DNA from: Streptomyces achromogenes
GTDB lineage: Bacteria > Actinomycetota > Actinomycetes > Streptomycetales > Streptomycetaceae
NCBI RefSeq assembly: GCF_030816715.1
Contig: NZ_JAUSYH010000001.1
Span: 7,254,001-7,318,000, forward strand
Length of the DNA stretch: 64,000 nucleotides
Direction of reading: 5' to 3'
Below, piece after piece: positions 18,384 to 27,509 of the stretch. The number at the start of each line of letters is the position of its first letter. Within the stretch, counting starts at the first letter, position 1. The position numbers were made by a program, and so were the translations under genes. A model generated the notes under the pieces. The model worked only from the letters and a program-made list of their open reading frames with translations, made no database searches and was not told the origin of the DNA.

Positions 18384-19367
18384 TCAGTGCTCGGGCTTGG
18401 GGGACCGCTGCATGAGCGCGGCGGCGGCTTCGTCGAGGGTGGCCCTCTCGTGCAGCAGGGCGGAGATCACTTGGGTGATCGGCATGTCGACGCCGTGGAT
18501 ATGAGCCAGGGCGAGGATCGCCTCGGCGGATTTGACGCCATCGGTGGTCTGCCGGGTGGCGGCCGTCGCCTGTTCGACGCTCAGGCCGTGGCCGAGATGG
18601 GTGCCGAAGGAGCGGTTGCGGGAGAGCGGGGAGGAGCAGGTGGCCACGAGGTCGCCGAGGCCGGCAAGCCCCGCGAGGGTGGCTGGCTGAGCGCCCATGG
18701 CCACAGCCAGCCGGGTGGTCTCCGCCAGCCCGCGAGTGATGAGCATCGCCGAGGCGTTGTCGCCCAGGCCCATGCCCGAGGCGATGCCGACCGCCAGGGC
18801 GATGACGTTCTTCACCGCGCCACCCAGCTCGCAGCCGATGATGTCGGTGCTGGTGTAGGGCCGGAAGTACGAGGTGCGGCACGCCTGCTGAAAGCGGCGG
18901 GCGGCCGCCTCGTCGGGGCAGGCGACGGTGGCGGCGGCGGGCTCGCCGTCCATGATCTCGCGGGCGAGGTTCGGGCCCGACAGCACCGGGACCCGGTCCG
19001 CACTGACGCCGGTCACCTCGGTGATGACCTGGCTCGCCCGCTGCCCGCTGCACAGTTCGATGCCCTTCATCAGAGACACGATCACGGTGTCGGGCCCAAT
19101 GTGCGGCGTCCACAGAGCGAGGTTGGTCCGCAGGGACTGCGCGGGGATGGACAGCACGAGGTAGTCCGCGCCGTGAAGCGCGGCGGAGGGGTCGGTCGTG
19201 CCCGCCAGGGAGGCTGGCAGCTCGACGTCCGGGAAGTAACCAGGGTTGCGGTGAACCGTGTTGACCGCGTCGGCGATCTCGTCCCGTCGCGCGTGCACGA
19301 TGACGTCGGTGCCGGCGTCTGCCAGGATCTTGGCGACTGCGGTACCCCAGGAGCCAGCCGAGAACAC
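18384..19367 (-). CDS. gpsA: NAD(P)-dependent glycerol-3-phosphate dehydrogenase homologue
   Basis: 327 residues from GTG 19367. GpsA reduces dihydroxyacetone phosphate to glycerol-3-phosphate for lipid synthesis. The Rossmann motif is SAGSWGTAVAKIL (first Gly of the usual GAGSWG is Ser), followed by VSLMKGIEL, SGPNLAREI, the catalytic-lysine segment GGAVKNVIALAVGI and GLGDLVATCSS. A TAG stop lies eight codons upstream of the GTG, so the first beta-strand is clipped by a few residues compared with the family. Probably an accessory paralogue; activity is uncertain because of the short N-terminus. Confidence 0.85.
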   Translation of the reverse strand: MFSAGSWGTAVAKILADAGTDVIVHARRDEIADAVNTVHRNPGYFPDVELPASLAGTTDPSAALHGADYLVLSIPAQSLRTNLALWTPHIGPDTVIVSLMKGIELCSGQRASQVITEVTGVSADRVPVLSGPNLAREIMDGEPAAATVACPDEAAARRFQQACRTSYFRPYTSTDIIGCELGGAVKNVIALAVGIASGMGLGDNASAMLITRGLAETTRLAVAMGAQPATLAGLAGLGDLVATCSSPLSRNRSFGTHLGHGLSVEQATAATRQTTDGVKSAEAILALAHIHGVDMPITQVISALLHERATLDEAAAALMQRSPKPEH

Positions 19368-20306
19368 CGCCGCACGGGCGGAACGGTGCTAGCTCGCTGC
19401 GGGGTCCTCTCGCCGGACACGGGCCCCTCACCGGGGCGGCCGGGCCTGGCCATTCTATCGGCCGTGCCAGGCGCGGCCGGAACGTCGAGGGGCGCCGCAA
19501 GGTCAGCAGGACGGTGCGAGGGCTCGGCAGTGCGGGCAGCACCCGGTGCGCCTCGCGCAGCGTCTTTCCTCTGTACCCAGACCAGCTCGCGCACTGCCGC
19601 TTCCCGTTTCTGCGGCGCGACTGAGGCGTCCATACATGTGCAGCGAGGCCCCGAGTAGCGAGTGAGTGCCTGCCGGAGACCTTCAGCTCACGGCAGACGG
19701 GAAACAGCCCCAACGGACTGGAACCTCCACCGGGATCATGTCAACGTACAACGACCTGGAAAACCCCAGGTCAGTGAAGGTATGTGGGCCTCCGGGTCGA
19801 GCCGTCAGATGGTCGGCCCTCCCCAGTCCACAGCCCGCTACTCGGTGCCATGACTGAGCGCAACCCCAAGGAGGTCCAAGGTCTACCTGCCAAATCCCGC
19901 AGCCCGATCTGCCCGCTTCACAGCCCCCGTCCTCTTAGCGCTCGGAGCTATGAATGCGTGGATCGCCCGGGGGACGGGGAACTGCAGAGCCCTGTCCACG
20001 GTGGTCAGTGTCTGCACCAGTGGGCTGTTCGGTGAGGATCTGCTACAGCGCTGACATTGCGTTGCCCGCGCATCGCGGTGCACCTCGCAGCAGTAACTCG
20101 TCGGGACCTAGCGACTGGCCGCTCGACCGAAGCCGAATCGGGGCAGCGAGGGACGGGCCCTCGTCGCGCAGGGCGATACATAGCAGATGATCCCCGGTTA
20201 CCGAAACCGGGGATCGTGCAGAGCATTGACGGTGTTCGCACGGCTGTGCTTGGCGGTGGAGCCGCAGCGGGCAACGCGGCCATTTCGTCCCCTAAGGTCA
20301 AGGAGA
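19368..20306. other. Long intergenic region upstream of the integrase
   Basis: 939 bases without a convincing gene. A stretch on the plus strand at about 19890-20055 reads without stops (RFTAPVLLALGAMNAWIARG) and might be a gene remnant, but its codon bias is weak. The only strong structure is the hairpin at 20189-20215. No tRNA gene was found that could serve as an attachment site. Confidence 0.5.
20189..20215. promoter_or_regulatory. Perfect 11-bp inverted repeat upstream of the integrase gene
   Basis: GATCCCCGGTT and AACCGGGGATC are exact complements separated by ACCGA. It lies about 90 bases before the integrase start. It could be an operator, an attachment-site arm or a terminator for transcription entering from the left; no T-run follows. 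Confidence 0.55.
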
Positions 20307-21524
20307 GTGAGTATTCTGTCCGATCCGATCAAGAGGCTTCAGCCGAACTCGAAGGGGAAGGTGAGATATCGGTTCGTTGTCGATGTAGGGATCGACCCCG
20401 AGACCGGGAAGCGAAAGCAGTTGAGGCGCACCTTCGATTCATTGAAGGAAGCGAAGGCTGAGTACGCGAACATAACTAACCGGCGGAACGAGGGCTCGTT
20501 CGTGCCGCCCAACAAGATCACCGTGAACGAATGGCTCGACCGGTGGTTGGCTCTGAAAGCCGATGACCTCGAAGAAACCACCATCTACAGCTATAGGATT
20601 ACCCTGGACCGAGTTCGGGGGAGACTTGGCAACATCCGCCTCCAGGATCTTACCGAAGAGCATGTGGAAGAGTGGAGAGACTGGGCGCTGACGCATGGCC
20701 GTGTGCGTGGCAAAAGGGCTGGGACGCCACTCGGAGTCACAAGTGTGGATATGAGCCTTGCCCGACTGAAGGAAGCTCTAGGGAGGGCCGTTACCCGGCG
20801 GTTGGTGCAGGTGAATGTCGCTGCACACGTGACCATACCCCGTAGGGCGCGCAAAGAGGAGCGGAAAAGTAAAGAGGAGGTGCAGCCCTGGAATGTCCAG
20901 GAGGTTCAGAAGTTCATCCAGGGTATTAGGGGGGAGCGTCTATACGCTGCGCTTCTTCTTTCGCTGATGGGGCTCCGTCCGGCTGAAGTCTGCGGCCTTC
21001 GATGGGAGGACGTTGACTTGGGAAACGCCACGATTGCCATTGCCAACACGCGCACGATGATGGGCAATCGGTACGTAGTGGAGAAGGACACCAAGTCTCT
21101 TGCGGGCGAGCGGGTTCTGCCGCTGCCGGCTCTGGTGCTAGCCGCTCTCAAGGCGTTCAGGGCTCTCCAAGTGGAAGAGAGGCTCGCTCTGGGGGAAGCG
21201 TATGTGGTGTCCGGCTATGTGTTGGTGCACGAAGCGGGGGATGCCTTCACGATCAAGCAACTTCGTCGGCGCGCGTACCGGCTTATGGAGCTTCTCGGAC
21301 TCCGTCGCGTCAGGCTCTACGATGCACGCGCGTCGTGCTTTACCTTCCTGGCCAACAACGGTGTCCCGGACCACATCCTCGCGCGATGGGCTGGGCATAC
21401 GAACGTAAAGACAACCAAGCGGTGGTACGTCAAGCCGGATGTAGAGGATCTTCGCGGAGCCGCCACCACATGGGATGGCCTGCATGGGGTTGCGGAGGAG
21501 GAGAGGAGAAGGCGTGACCCATGA
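20307..21524 (+). CDS. int: Tyrosine recombinase/integrase of a mobile element
   Basis: About 405 residues from GTG 20307 (AAGGAG abuts this GTG too closely, so the start is uncertain; an ATG at 20187 is also in frame). An AP2-like arm-binding region (YRFVVDVGIDPETGKRKQL) and a SAM-like core-binding domain precede the catalytic domain. SLMGLRPAEVCGLRWEDVD holds the first Arg; LYDARASCFTFLANNGVP the second Arg; WAGHTNV the His; RWYVKPD the nucleophile Tyr. The box I recognise as HxxR reads YxxR here. Codon use is looser and less GC-rich than the neighbours, a sign of transfer. No excisionase is adjacent. Confidence 0.9.
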   Translation: MSILSDPIKRLQPNSKGKVRYRFVVDVGIDPETGKRKQLRRTFDSLKEAKAEYANITNRRNEGSFVPPNKITVNEWLDRWLALKADDLEETTIYSYRITLDRVRGRLGNIRLQDLTEEHVEEWRDWALTHGRVRGKRAGTPLGVTSVDMSLARLKEALGRAVTRRLVQVNVAAHVTIPRRARKEERKSKEEVQPWNVQEVQKFIQGIRGERLYAALLLSLMGLRPAEVCGLRWEDVDLGNATIAIANTRTMMGNRYVVEKDTKSLAGERVLPLPALVLAALKAFRALQVEERLALGEAYVVSGYVLVHEAGDAFTIKQLRRRAYRLMELLGLRRVRLYDARASCFTFLANNGVPDHILARWAGHTNVKTTKRWYVKPDVEDLRGAATTWDGLHGVAEEERRRRDP

Positions 21525-21585
21525 GGACTACCAACCGAGTGACTTGGCGAGAGTGGGACGAGGCCCGCTAGGTTCACCCCGGCGA

Positions 21586-21605
21586 TGTGACATCTTGTGA
21601 CAGAT
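21586..21605. promoter_or_regulatory. Tandem 10-bp direct repeat before the pcaDC-type gene
   Basis: TGTGACATCT (21586-21595) is followed directly by TGTGACAGAT (21596-21605). Spacing of one helical turn just upstream of the likely GTG start at 21621 suggests a binding site for a dimeric activator or repressor. Confidence 0.45.
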
Positions 21606-21620
21606 GAGAGGCTCGGACGG

Positions 21621-22940
21621 GTGAGCGAGACACCACCGAACACCCTGCAATACCGCTTTGACGGGCCAGAAGACGCTCCCGTCCTGATCCTCGGTCCCTC
21701 ACTGGGTACCACATGGCACATGTGGGACCGTCAGGTTCCCGAGCTGGCCCAGCAGTGGCGGGTGTTCCGCTTCGATCTGCCGGGTCACGGCGGCGCACCC
21801 GCCCACCCGGCAGGCTCGGTCTCGGACCTCGCCGAACGGCTGCTCGTCACGCTGGACAGGCTGGGGGTGCAGCGCTTCGGCTACGCGGGCTGCGCCTTCG
21901 GCGGCGCGGTGGGCGTGGAGCTGGCCCTGCGTCACCCCGAGCGCGTCGCCTCGCTCGCGCTGATCGCCGCGTCGCCCCGGTTCGGCACGGCCGACGAGTT
22001 CCGCCAGCGTGGCGTGATCGTGCGCACCAACGGCCTCGACCCCATCGCCCGCACCTCGCCCGACCGCTGGTTCACCAGTGGGTTCGCGGCCGCGCAGCCG
22101 GCGATCACCGAGTGGGCCGTGCAGATGGTGCGCACCACCGACCCCGGTTGCTACATAGCTGCCTGCGAGGCGCTCGCCGCGTTCGACGTGCGCGCCGAGA
22201 TCGGTCTCGTCGGCGTCCCCACGCTGGTCCTCGCCGGCTCGGACGACCAGGTCACCGGACCCGCCGAGGCCCGCACACTGGTCGCCGGCATCCCGGACGC
22301 CCGCCTCGCGGTCGTACCGGGCGCCTCGCACCTGGTCCCGGTGGAGCAGCCGGCCGCCGTCACCGACCTGCTGGTCCGCCATTTCTCCACCGCGTGGCAG
22401 CCCGCCTACGACTCGGTCACCGGGCAGACGGCCGTCCCGGGCATCCCGGTCAGGGCGATGCCGACCGTGCCGCCGCAGCCCCAGCAGTTCCTTCAGCCGG
22501 TGGCCGTCGCGGAGATCGCGCCCGCCCCGGTTCTCCAGCCGCCGCAGGTCATGGGCCGCCCCGACCCGTACGACGCCGGACTGAAGGTGCGCCGGGAGGT
22601 CCTCGGCGACGCCCACGTGGACCGCACGCTGTCGCAGGCCGACGACTTCGCGGGGGACTTCCAGGAGTTCGTCACCCGCTACGCCTGGGGCGAGGTCTGG
22701 GACCGTCCGGGCCTCGACCGCCGCACCCGCTCCTGCGTCACGCTCACCGCGCTGGTCGCCGGCGGTCACCTCGAGGAGCTCGCCGTGCACACCCGGGCCG
22801 CGCTGCGCAACGGCCTCACCCCGGACGAGATCAGGGAGGTGCTGCTCCAGGCGGCCGTCTACTGCGGTCTGCCGGCGGCGAACGGCGCGTTCAGGGTGGC
22901 GCAGCAGATCGTCCGTGAGGAGACCACCCCCACCGAGTGA
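21621..22940 (+). CDS. Fused 3-oxoadipate enol-lactonase / 4-carboxymuconolactone decarboxylase
   Basis: 439 residues from GTG 21621 (a GTG at 21597 is also in frame). Residues 1-265 are an alpha/beta hydrolase of the PcaD type: GPSLGTTWHMWD, then the nucleophile elbow AGCAFGGAVG, DDQVTGPAEA and catalytic His in GASHLVPVE. A Pro-rich linker (about 265-310) leads to a PcaC domain (RREVLGDAHVDRTLS, EVWDRPGLDRRTRS, LTPDEIREVLLQAAVYCG). Both act consecutively in the protocatechuate branch of the beta-ketoadipate pathway. The elbow has Cys where enol-lactonases I know have Ser. No other pca gene is nearby. Confidence 0.88.
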   Translation: MSETPPNTLQYRFDGPEDAPVLILGPSLGTTWHMWDRQVPELAQQWRVFRFDLPGHGGAPAHPAGSVSDLAERLLVTLDRLGVQRFGYAGCAFGGAVGVELALRHPERVASLALIAASPRFGTADEFRQRGVIVRTNGLDPIARTSPDRWFTSGFAAAQPAITEWAVQMVRTTDPGCYIAACEALAAFDVRAEIGLVGVPTLVLAGSDDQVTGPAEARTLVAGIPDARLAVVPGASHLVPVEQPAAVTDLLVRHFSTAWQPAYDSVTGQTAVPGIPVRAMPTVPPQPQQFLQPVAVAEIAPAPVLQPPQVMGRPDPYDAGLKVRREVLGDAHVDRTLSQADDFAGDFQEFVTRYAWGEVWDRPGLDRRTRSCVTLTALVAGGHLEELAVHTRAALRNGLTPDEIREVLLQAAVYCGLPAANGAFRVAQQIVREETTPTE

Positions 22941-22974
22941 GCCCGGCGGCCCGCGCGGGGGCAGGATGGGACGC

Positions 22975-23619
22975 ATGACGGCACTGAAGCTCACGAAGAA
23001 GTCGCACGCGTGCGTGCGCCTGGAGAAGGACGGGCGCACGCTCGTCGTCGACCCGGGCGGGTTCAGCGAGACGGACGCCGCACTCGGCGCGGACGCGATC
23101 CTCGTCACCCACGAGCACCCCGACCACTTCGACGAGGGACGGCTGCGCGCCGCGCTGGAGGCCGACCCGGCGGCCGGGATCTGGACCCTGAGGTCGGTGG
23201 CCGAGAAGATCTCCGCGGCCTTCCCGGGCCGCGTCCACACCGTCGGCCACGGCGACACGTTCACCGCGGCCGGCTTCGACGTCCAGGTGCACGGCGAGCT
23301 GCACGCCGTCATCCACCCGGACATCCCGCGCATCACCAACGTCGGCTATCTGATCGACGGCGGCCGGGTCTTCCACCCCGGCGACGCCCTCACCGTCCCC
23401 GACCATCCCGTGCAGACGCTGATGCTTCCCGTGATGGCTCCCTGGAGCAAGATCTCCGAGGTCATCGACTACGTCCGCGAGGTGCGCCCGCAGCGCGCCT
23501 ACGACGTCCACGACGCCCTGCTGACCGACCTCGCCCGGCCGATCTACGACCGGCAGATCGGCGCCCTCGGAGGCGCGGAGCACCTGCGGCTGGCGCCGGG
23601 GGAGAGCGCGGCACTGTGA
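22975..23619 (+). CDS. Metallo-beta-lactamase-fold metal-dependent hydrolase
   Basis: 214 residues from ATG 22975. The metal-binding motif THEHPDHFDE sits near residues 43-52 and further ligands in VHGELHAVIH and FHPGDALTVPD. The short strand-rich architecture resembles UlaG-like lactonase proteins. It opens a run of same-strand genes. No substrate can be assigned. Confidence 0.87.
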   Translation: MTALKLTKKSHACVRLEKDGRTLVVDPGGFSETDAALGADAILVTHEHPDHFDEGRLRAALEADPAAGIWTLRSVAEKISAAFPGRVHTVGHGDTFTAAGFDVQVHGELHAVIHPDIPRITNVGYLIDGGRVFHPGDALTVPDHPVQTLMLPVMAPWSKISEVIDYVREVRPQRAYDVHDALLTDLARPIYDRQIGALGGAEHLRLAPGESAAL

Positions 23620-23649
23620 GTGTCGGTGGCGCCCGGTAGGTTGTGGGAC

Positions 23650-24429
23650 ATGCGTATCGCGACCTGGAACGTGAACTCGATCACCGCCCGCCTGCCGAGG
23701 CTCCTGGCGTGGCTGGAGAGCAGCGGCACCGACGTGCTGTGCCTCCAGGAGGCCAAGGTCGCCGAGGAGCAGTTCCCGATCGAGCAGCTGCGCGAACTGG
23801 GCTACGAGGCGGCGGTCCACGCCACCGGCCGGTGGAACGGCGTGGCGGTCGTCTCCCGCGTCGGCCTGGCGGACGTCGTGAAGGGCCTGCCCGGCGATCC
23901 CGGCTACGACGGCGCGCCGGAGCCGCGCGCGGTCTCGGCGACCTGCGGTCCGGTCCGCGTGTGGTCGGTGTACGTGCCGAACGGCCGCGAGGTCGACCAC
24001 CCGCACTACGCCTACAAGCTCCAGTGGTTCGAGGCCCTCAAGGCGGCCGTCGCCGGGGACGCGGCGGGCAGCCGGCCCTTCGCGGTGCTGGGCGACTACA
24101 ACGTGGCGCCGACCGACGACGACGTGTACGACCTGGCCGCCTTCGAGGGCCTCACGCATGTCACCCCGGCCGAGCGGGCGGCCCTCGCGTCCCTGCGCGA
24201 GGCCGGGCTGTCGGACGTCGTCCCGCGCCCCCTGAAGTACGAGCACCCCTACACCTACTGGGACTACCGTCAGCTCGCCTTCCCCAAGAACCGCGGCATG
24301 CGCATCGACCTGGTGTACGGCAACGAGCCGTTCGCCAAGGCGGTCAAGGACTCCTACGTGGACCGCGAGGAGCGCAAGGGCAAGGGCGCCTCGGACCACG
24401 CGCCCGTCGTGGTCGACCTGGAGGTGTAG
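23650..24429 (+). CDS. xthA: Exodeoxyribonuclease III
   Basis: 259 residues from ATG 23650. Removes nucleotides from 3' ends of duplex DNA and cuts at abasic sites in base-excision repair. All family motifs are present: WNVNSITARLP, CLQEAKV (metal-binding Glu near 34), VYVPNGR, LGDYNVAP, KNRGMRIDLVYG and the C-terminal SDHAPVVVDL with catalytic Asp-His. It follows the metallohydrolase by 30 bases. Confidence 0.94.
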   Translation: MRIATWNVNSITARLPRLLAWLESSGTDVLCLQEAKVAEEQFPIEQLRELGYEAAVHATGRWNGVAVVSRVGLADVVKGLPGDPGYDGAPEPRAVSATCGPVRVWSVYVPNGREVDHPHYAYKLQWFEALKAAVAGDAAGSRPFAVLGDYNVAPTDDDVYDLAAFEGLTHVTPAERAALASLREAGLSDVVPRPLKYEHPYTYWDYRQLAFPKNRGMRIDLVYGNEPFAKAVKDSYVDREERKGKGASDHAPVVVDLEV

Positions 24430-24446
24430 GGCCTGTCCGGTCGCCG

Positions 24447-24468
24447 GGGCGCGCGGGCCAGCGCGCCC
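24447..24468 (+). terminator. Stem-loop after the exonuclease III gene
   Basis: GGGCGCGC (24447-24454) pairs with GCGCGCCC (24461-24468) around GGGCCA. It begins 18 bases after the stop codon. Confidence 0.55.
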
Positions 24469-24506
24469 TGTGGTGTGCACGCCGGTGCGAATGTCACGCT
24501 GGGTCT

Positions 24507-24926
24507 ATGAACATCCCTTTCCTGGGCAACAGGAGCAAGAAGTACCGTGCGGCGGTGCTGGCCGAGGACCCCGAGGGGATCGCCGAACTCCTCGCCGAGT
24601 GCGAGCTGTTGCGCTCGCACGCGGCCCGGCAGGGGATCGGACTGGACGACACGGCGGGCTCGCTGGAGGCGCTCGACCAGCTGCCGCCCCGCTGGCGCGA
24701 CGACGAGGAGAACCTGCCCTGGTTCGGCCATGACGCGGGGCTCTACCTGGGGACGGTCGTCGTGCGCTCCGTGCCCGGCGCCGCCTGGGCGATCCGGCCC
24801 GGCGGGGAGGTGGTCGTCCGGCTGTCGTCGGGCCGGGAGGTCGACGTGGTCGCGGCCGGCCGTGAGTGGGCCGTGAGCGGGACGCCCGAGCTGTCCCAGC
24901 TGTACGCCGAGGTGGCCGAGAACTGA
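24507..24926 (+). CDS. Small conserved actinobacterial protein, DUF6278-like
   Basis: 139 residues from ATG 24507, opening MNIPFLGNRSKKYRAAVLAE. Conserved-looking features are a central LEALDQLPPRWRDDEENLPW and a beta-rich second half with VVVRLSSGREVDVVAAGREW. No membrane segment or signal. I recognise the pattern as a Streptomyces protein of unknown function often annotated DUF6278; no role can be given. Confidence 0.75.
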   Translation: MNIPFLGNRSKKYRAAVLAEDPEGIAELLAECELLRSHAARQGIGLDDTAGSLEALDQLPPRWRDDEENLPWFGHDAGLYLGTVVVRSVPGAAWAIRPGGEVVVRLSSGREVDVVAAGREWAVSGTPELSQLYAEVAEN

Positions 24927-25066
24927 CCGCGCCGGCGAGCCGCGTACGGGCAGCGGGCGATGTAAATACGGCTAATGCCCGGAAGGTGCGTGTCGCTTCT
25001 TCCCCTCGCCCTTCTGTGGATAGTTTGCGGCGACCACGACACAGCTGAGAGTGAGTAGGGCTGCGC

Positions 25067-25810
<744 letters not shown>

Positions 25811-25861
25811 GTCCGGCCGAGGGCGGCCACCGAGCACACCCACCCCGGCAGCGGCCGGAGA

Positions 25862-27430
25862 TCACTGCTCGCGCAGCGGGACCGACACGTACGACGGGTC
25901 GTCCGCCGGCGAGGAGAAGGTCAGCCGTGCGCCGGACGGGTTGTGCTCCTTGTAGAGCGGGTCGACGGTGTCGACGACCAGGGCGAGCCGGTGTCCTGCC
26001 GGGACGTCGTAGGCCGTGGAGCCCAGCTCCAGATCGAGGCCGAACGGCTTGCCGGGTGTGCGCGCGTGGAAGGTGTAGGGCGCGTTGCCGACCAGCTTGG
26101 CGAGGCCGAGCGGCCCCACGTCGTACAGGTAGGCGACGAGGGTGCCGCTCTCCGCGGTCGGGGTCACCGTGGTGTGCAGCAGGGCCGTACCGCGCACCCG
26201 CTGCGCCGTGGCGTACTTCTCCGACTGCCACACGGCGGCCCAGCGGCGGGGGAGCAGGGGTATCGAGGCGACCGGGGGCAGCCGAGCGACCTGGTCGAGG
26301 ATGCTGGAGAGGAAGACGATGCCGCCGTCCGCGCCGGAGTCCACGTTGGTGTGGATCGTGGTCGAGCCGGCCAGCGCCAGCTTCCTGCGCGTCGCGTTCA
26401 CCGACTTCCAGTCCGGGTAGCCCTCGTAGCCGCCCCCCGTACGGGACGTGAGCCGCACGGGCTGTTCCCGGTCGACGCCGTTGTCCACGCCCCGCAGGTA
26501 GTGGTCGAACCAGCGCCGGGTGTCGGTCCACACGTCGTTGGGCAGTCCGAACAGGCCGGGGAGCTCGGCGGTGGCGTGGTCGCCGGGCCGGAACTCCATC
26601 CGCTTGGGGCCGGACAGCTTCTCGTAGAGGGCGGCGGACTGGTTGGGCGGGAAGATGGTGTCGCCCCAGGAGCCGGCCAGCATCACCGCGGCGCCGTTGC
26701 GGTTGAGCTGGTCGGCGTAGGTCGAGGGGGAACGTTTCTTCCCCCAGGCGACGAGGTCCTTCTCCTTCGACAGGTCGCCGGAGTAGAAGGCGGAGAAGAC
26801 CTCCCGCGACTCGGCGCTCTGCCGGCCGGTGACCGTGCCCACGGTGTCCAGCACGGCGGCGGCCTGGAGGTGCTGGGTGCGCCCCGAGTAGATCGAGTCG
26901 ATCAGGTCGCCCCAGCCGCTCAGCGAGGCGACGGCTCGGACGCGCGGGTCGTGGGCTGCCGCCAGGACGCTGATCCCGGCGCCGTAGGAGACGCCCGCCA
27001 TGCCGATGTGCGCGGCGTCGGCCGGGGTGTTGGCGAGCGCCCAGTCGATGACCTCGGAGGCGTCGGCGACGTCGCGCGGGCCCGCCACGTCGATCTCCCC
27101 GCCGGACTGCCAGAAGCCCCGCACGTTGTAACTGAGCACGACGTAACCGGAGTCGGCGAGTCGCCGTGCCTGGGCCAGGTACTCGACCTGCGGGAAGCCC
27201 CAGCTCGTGGGGAGCACGATCAGCGGGTACCGGCGGGTGCCGTCCGCGACGGCGGGGGTGACGACGTTCGCCTTGAGGACGGTTCCGCCGTCCCCGGCGA
27301 TGTCGACATAGCGGACGGCGGCCGCGGCGGCCTGCGCCGAGGGGGCCAGGGCGAGCACCGTGCCGGCCACCAGCGAAACGGAGACGGCGCCCACGGCGGT
27401 CGTGCGCAGGGCCCTGCGATGCTGTCCCAC
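25862..27430 (-). CDS. Secreted CocE/NonD-type alpha/beta hydrolase (peptidase S15 family)
   Basis: 522 residues. A signal peptide (AVGAVSVSLVAGTVLALAPSAQA, cleavage near residue 35) is followed by an alpha/beta hydrolase core with nucleophile elbow MAGVSYGAGIS at about 149-159 and a C-terminal jelly-roll domain (ALLHTTVTPTAESGTLVAYL, HRLALVVDT). X-Pro dipeptidyl-peptidases and cocaine esterases share this layout. Likely an exported peptidase or esterase. It is convergent with the ABC ATPase and shares its direction with the next membrane-anchored gene. Confidence 0.85.
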   Translation of the reverse strand: MGQHRRALRTTAVGAVSVSLVAGTVLALAPSAQAAAAAVRYVDIAGDGGTVLKANVVTPAVADGTRRYPLIVLPTSWGFPQVEYLAQARRLADSGYVVLSYNVRGFWQSGGEIDVAGPRDVADASEVIDWALANTPADAAHIGMAGVSYGAGISVLAAAHDPRVRAVASLSGWGDLIDSIYSGRTQHLQAAAVLDTVGTVTGRQSAESREVFSAFYSGDLSKEKDLVAWGKKRSPSTYADQLNRNGAAVMLAGSWGDTIFPPNQSAALYEKLSGPKRMEFRPGDHATAELPGLFGLPNDVWTDTRRWFDHYLRGVDNGVDREQPVRLTSRTGGGYEGYPDWKSVNATRRKLALAGSTTIHTNVDSGADGGIVFLSSILDQVARLPPVASIPLLPRRWAAVWQSEKYATAQRVRGTALLHTTVTPTAESGTLVAYLYDVGPLGLAKLVGNAPYTFHARTPGKPFGLDLELGSTAYDVPAGHRLALVVDTVDPLYKEHNPSGARLTFSSPADDPSYVSVPLREQ

Positions 27431-27509
27431 GGTTCACTCCTCAACTTGCCGCATTGCAAAGTGACCCGACGGTAACCGCATCTCCTACCGGAGGTAACCC
27501 GCCGGTAAG

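Noticed and set aside
19883..20083. Small minus-strand gene before the integrase
   Set aside because: Poor codon bias, no ribosome-binding site and no motif.
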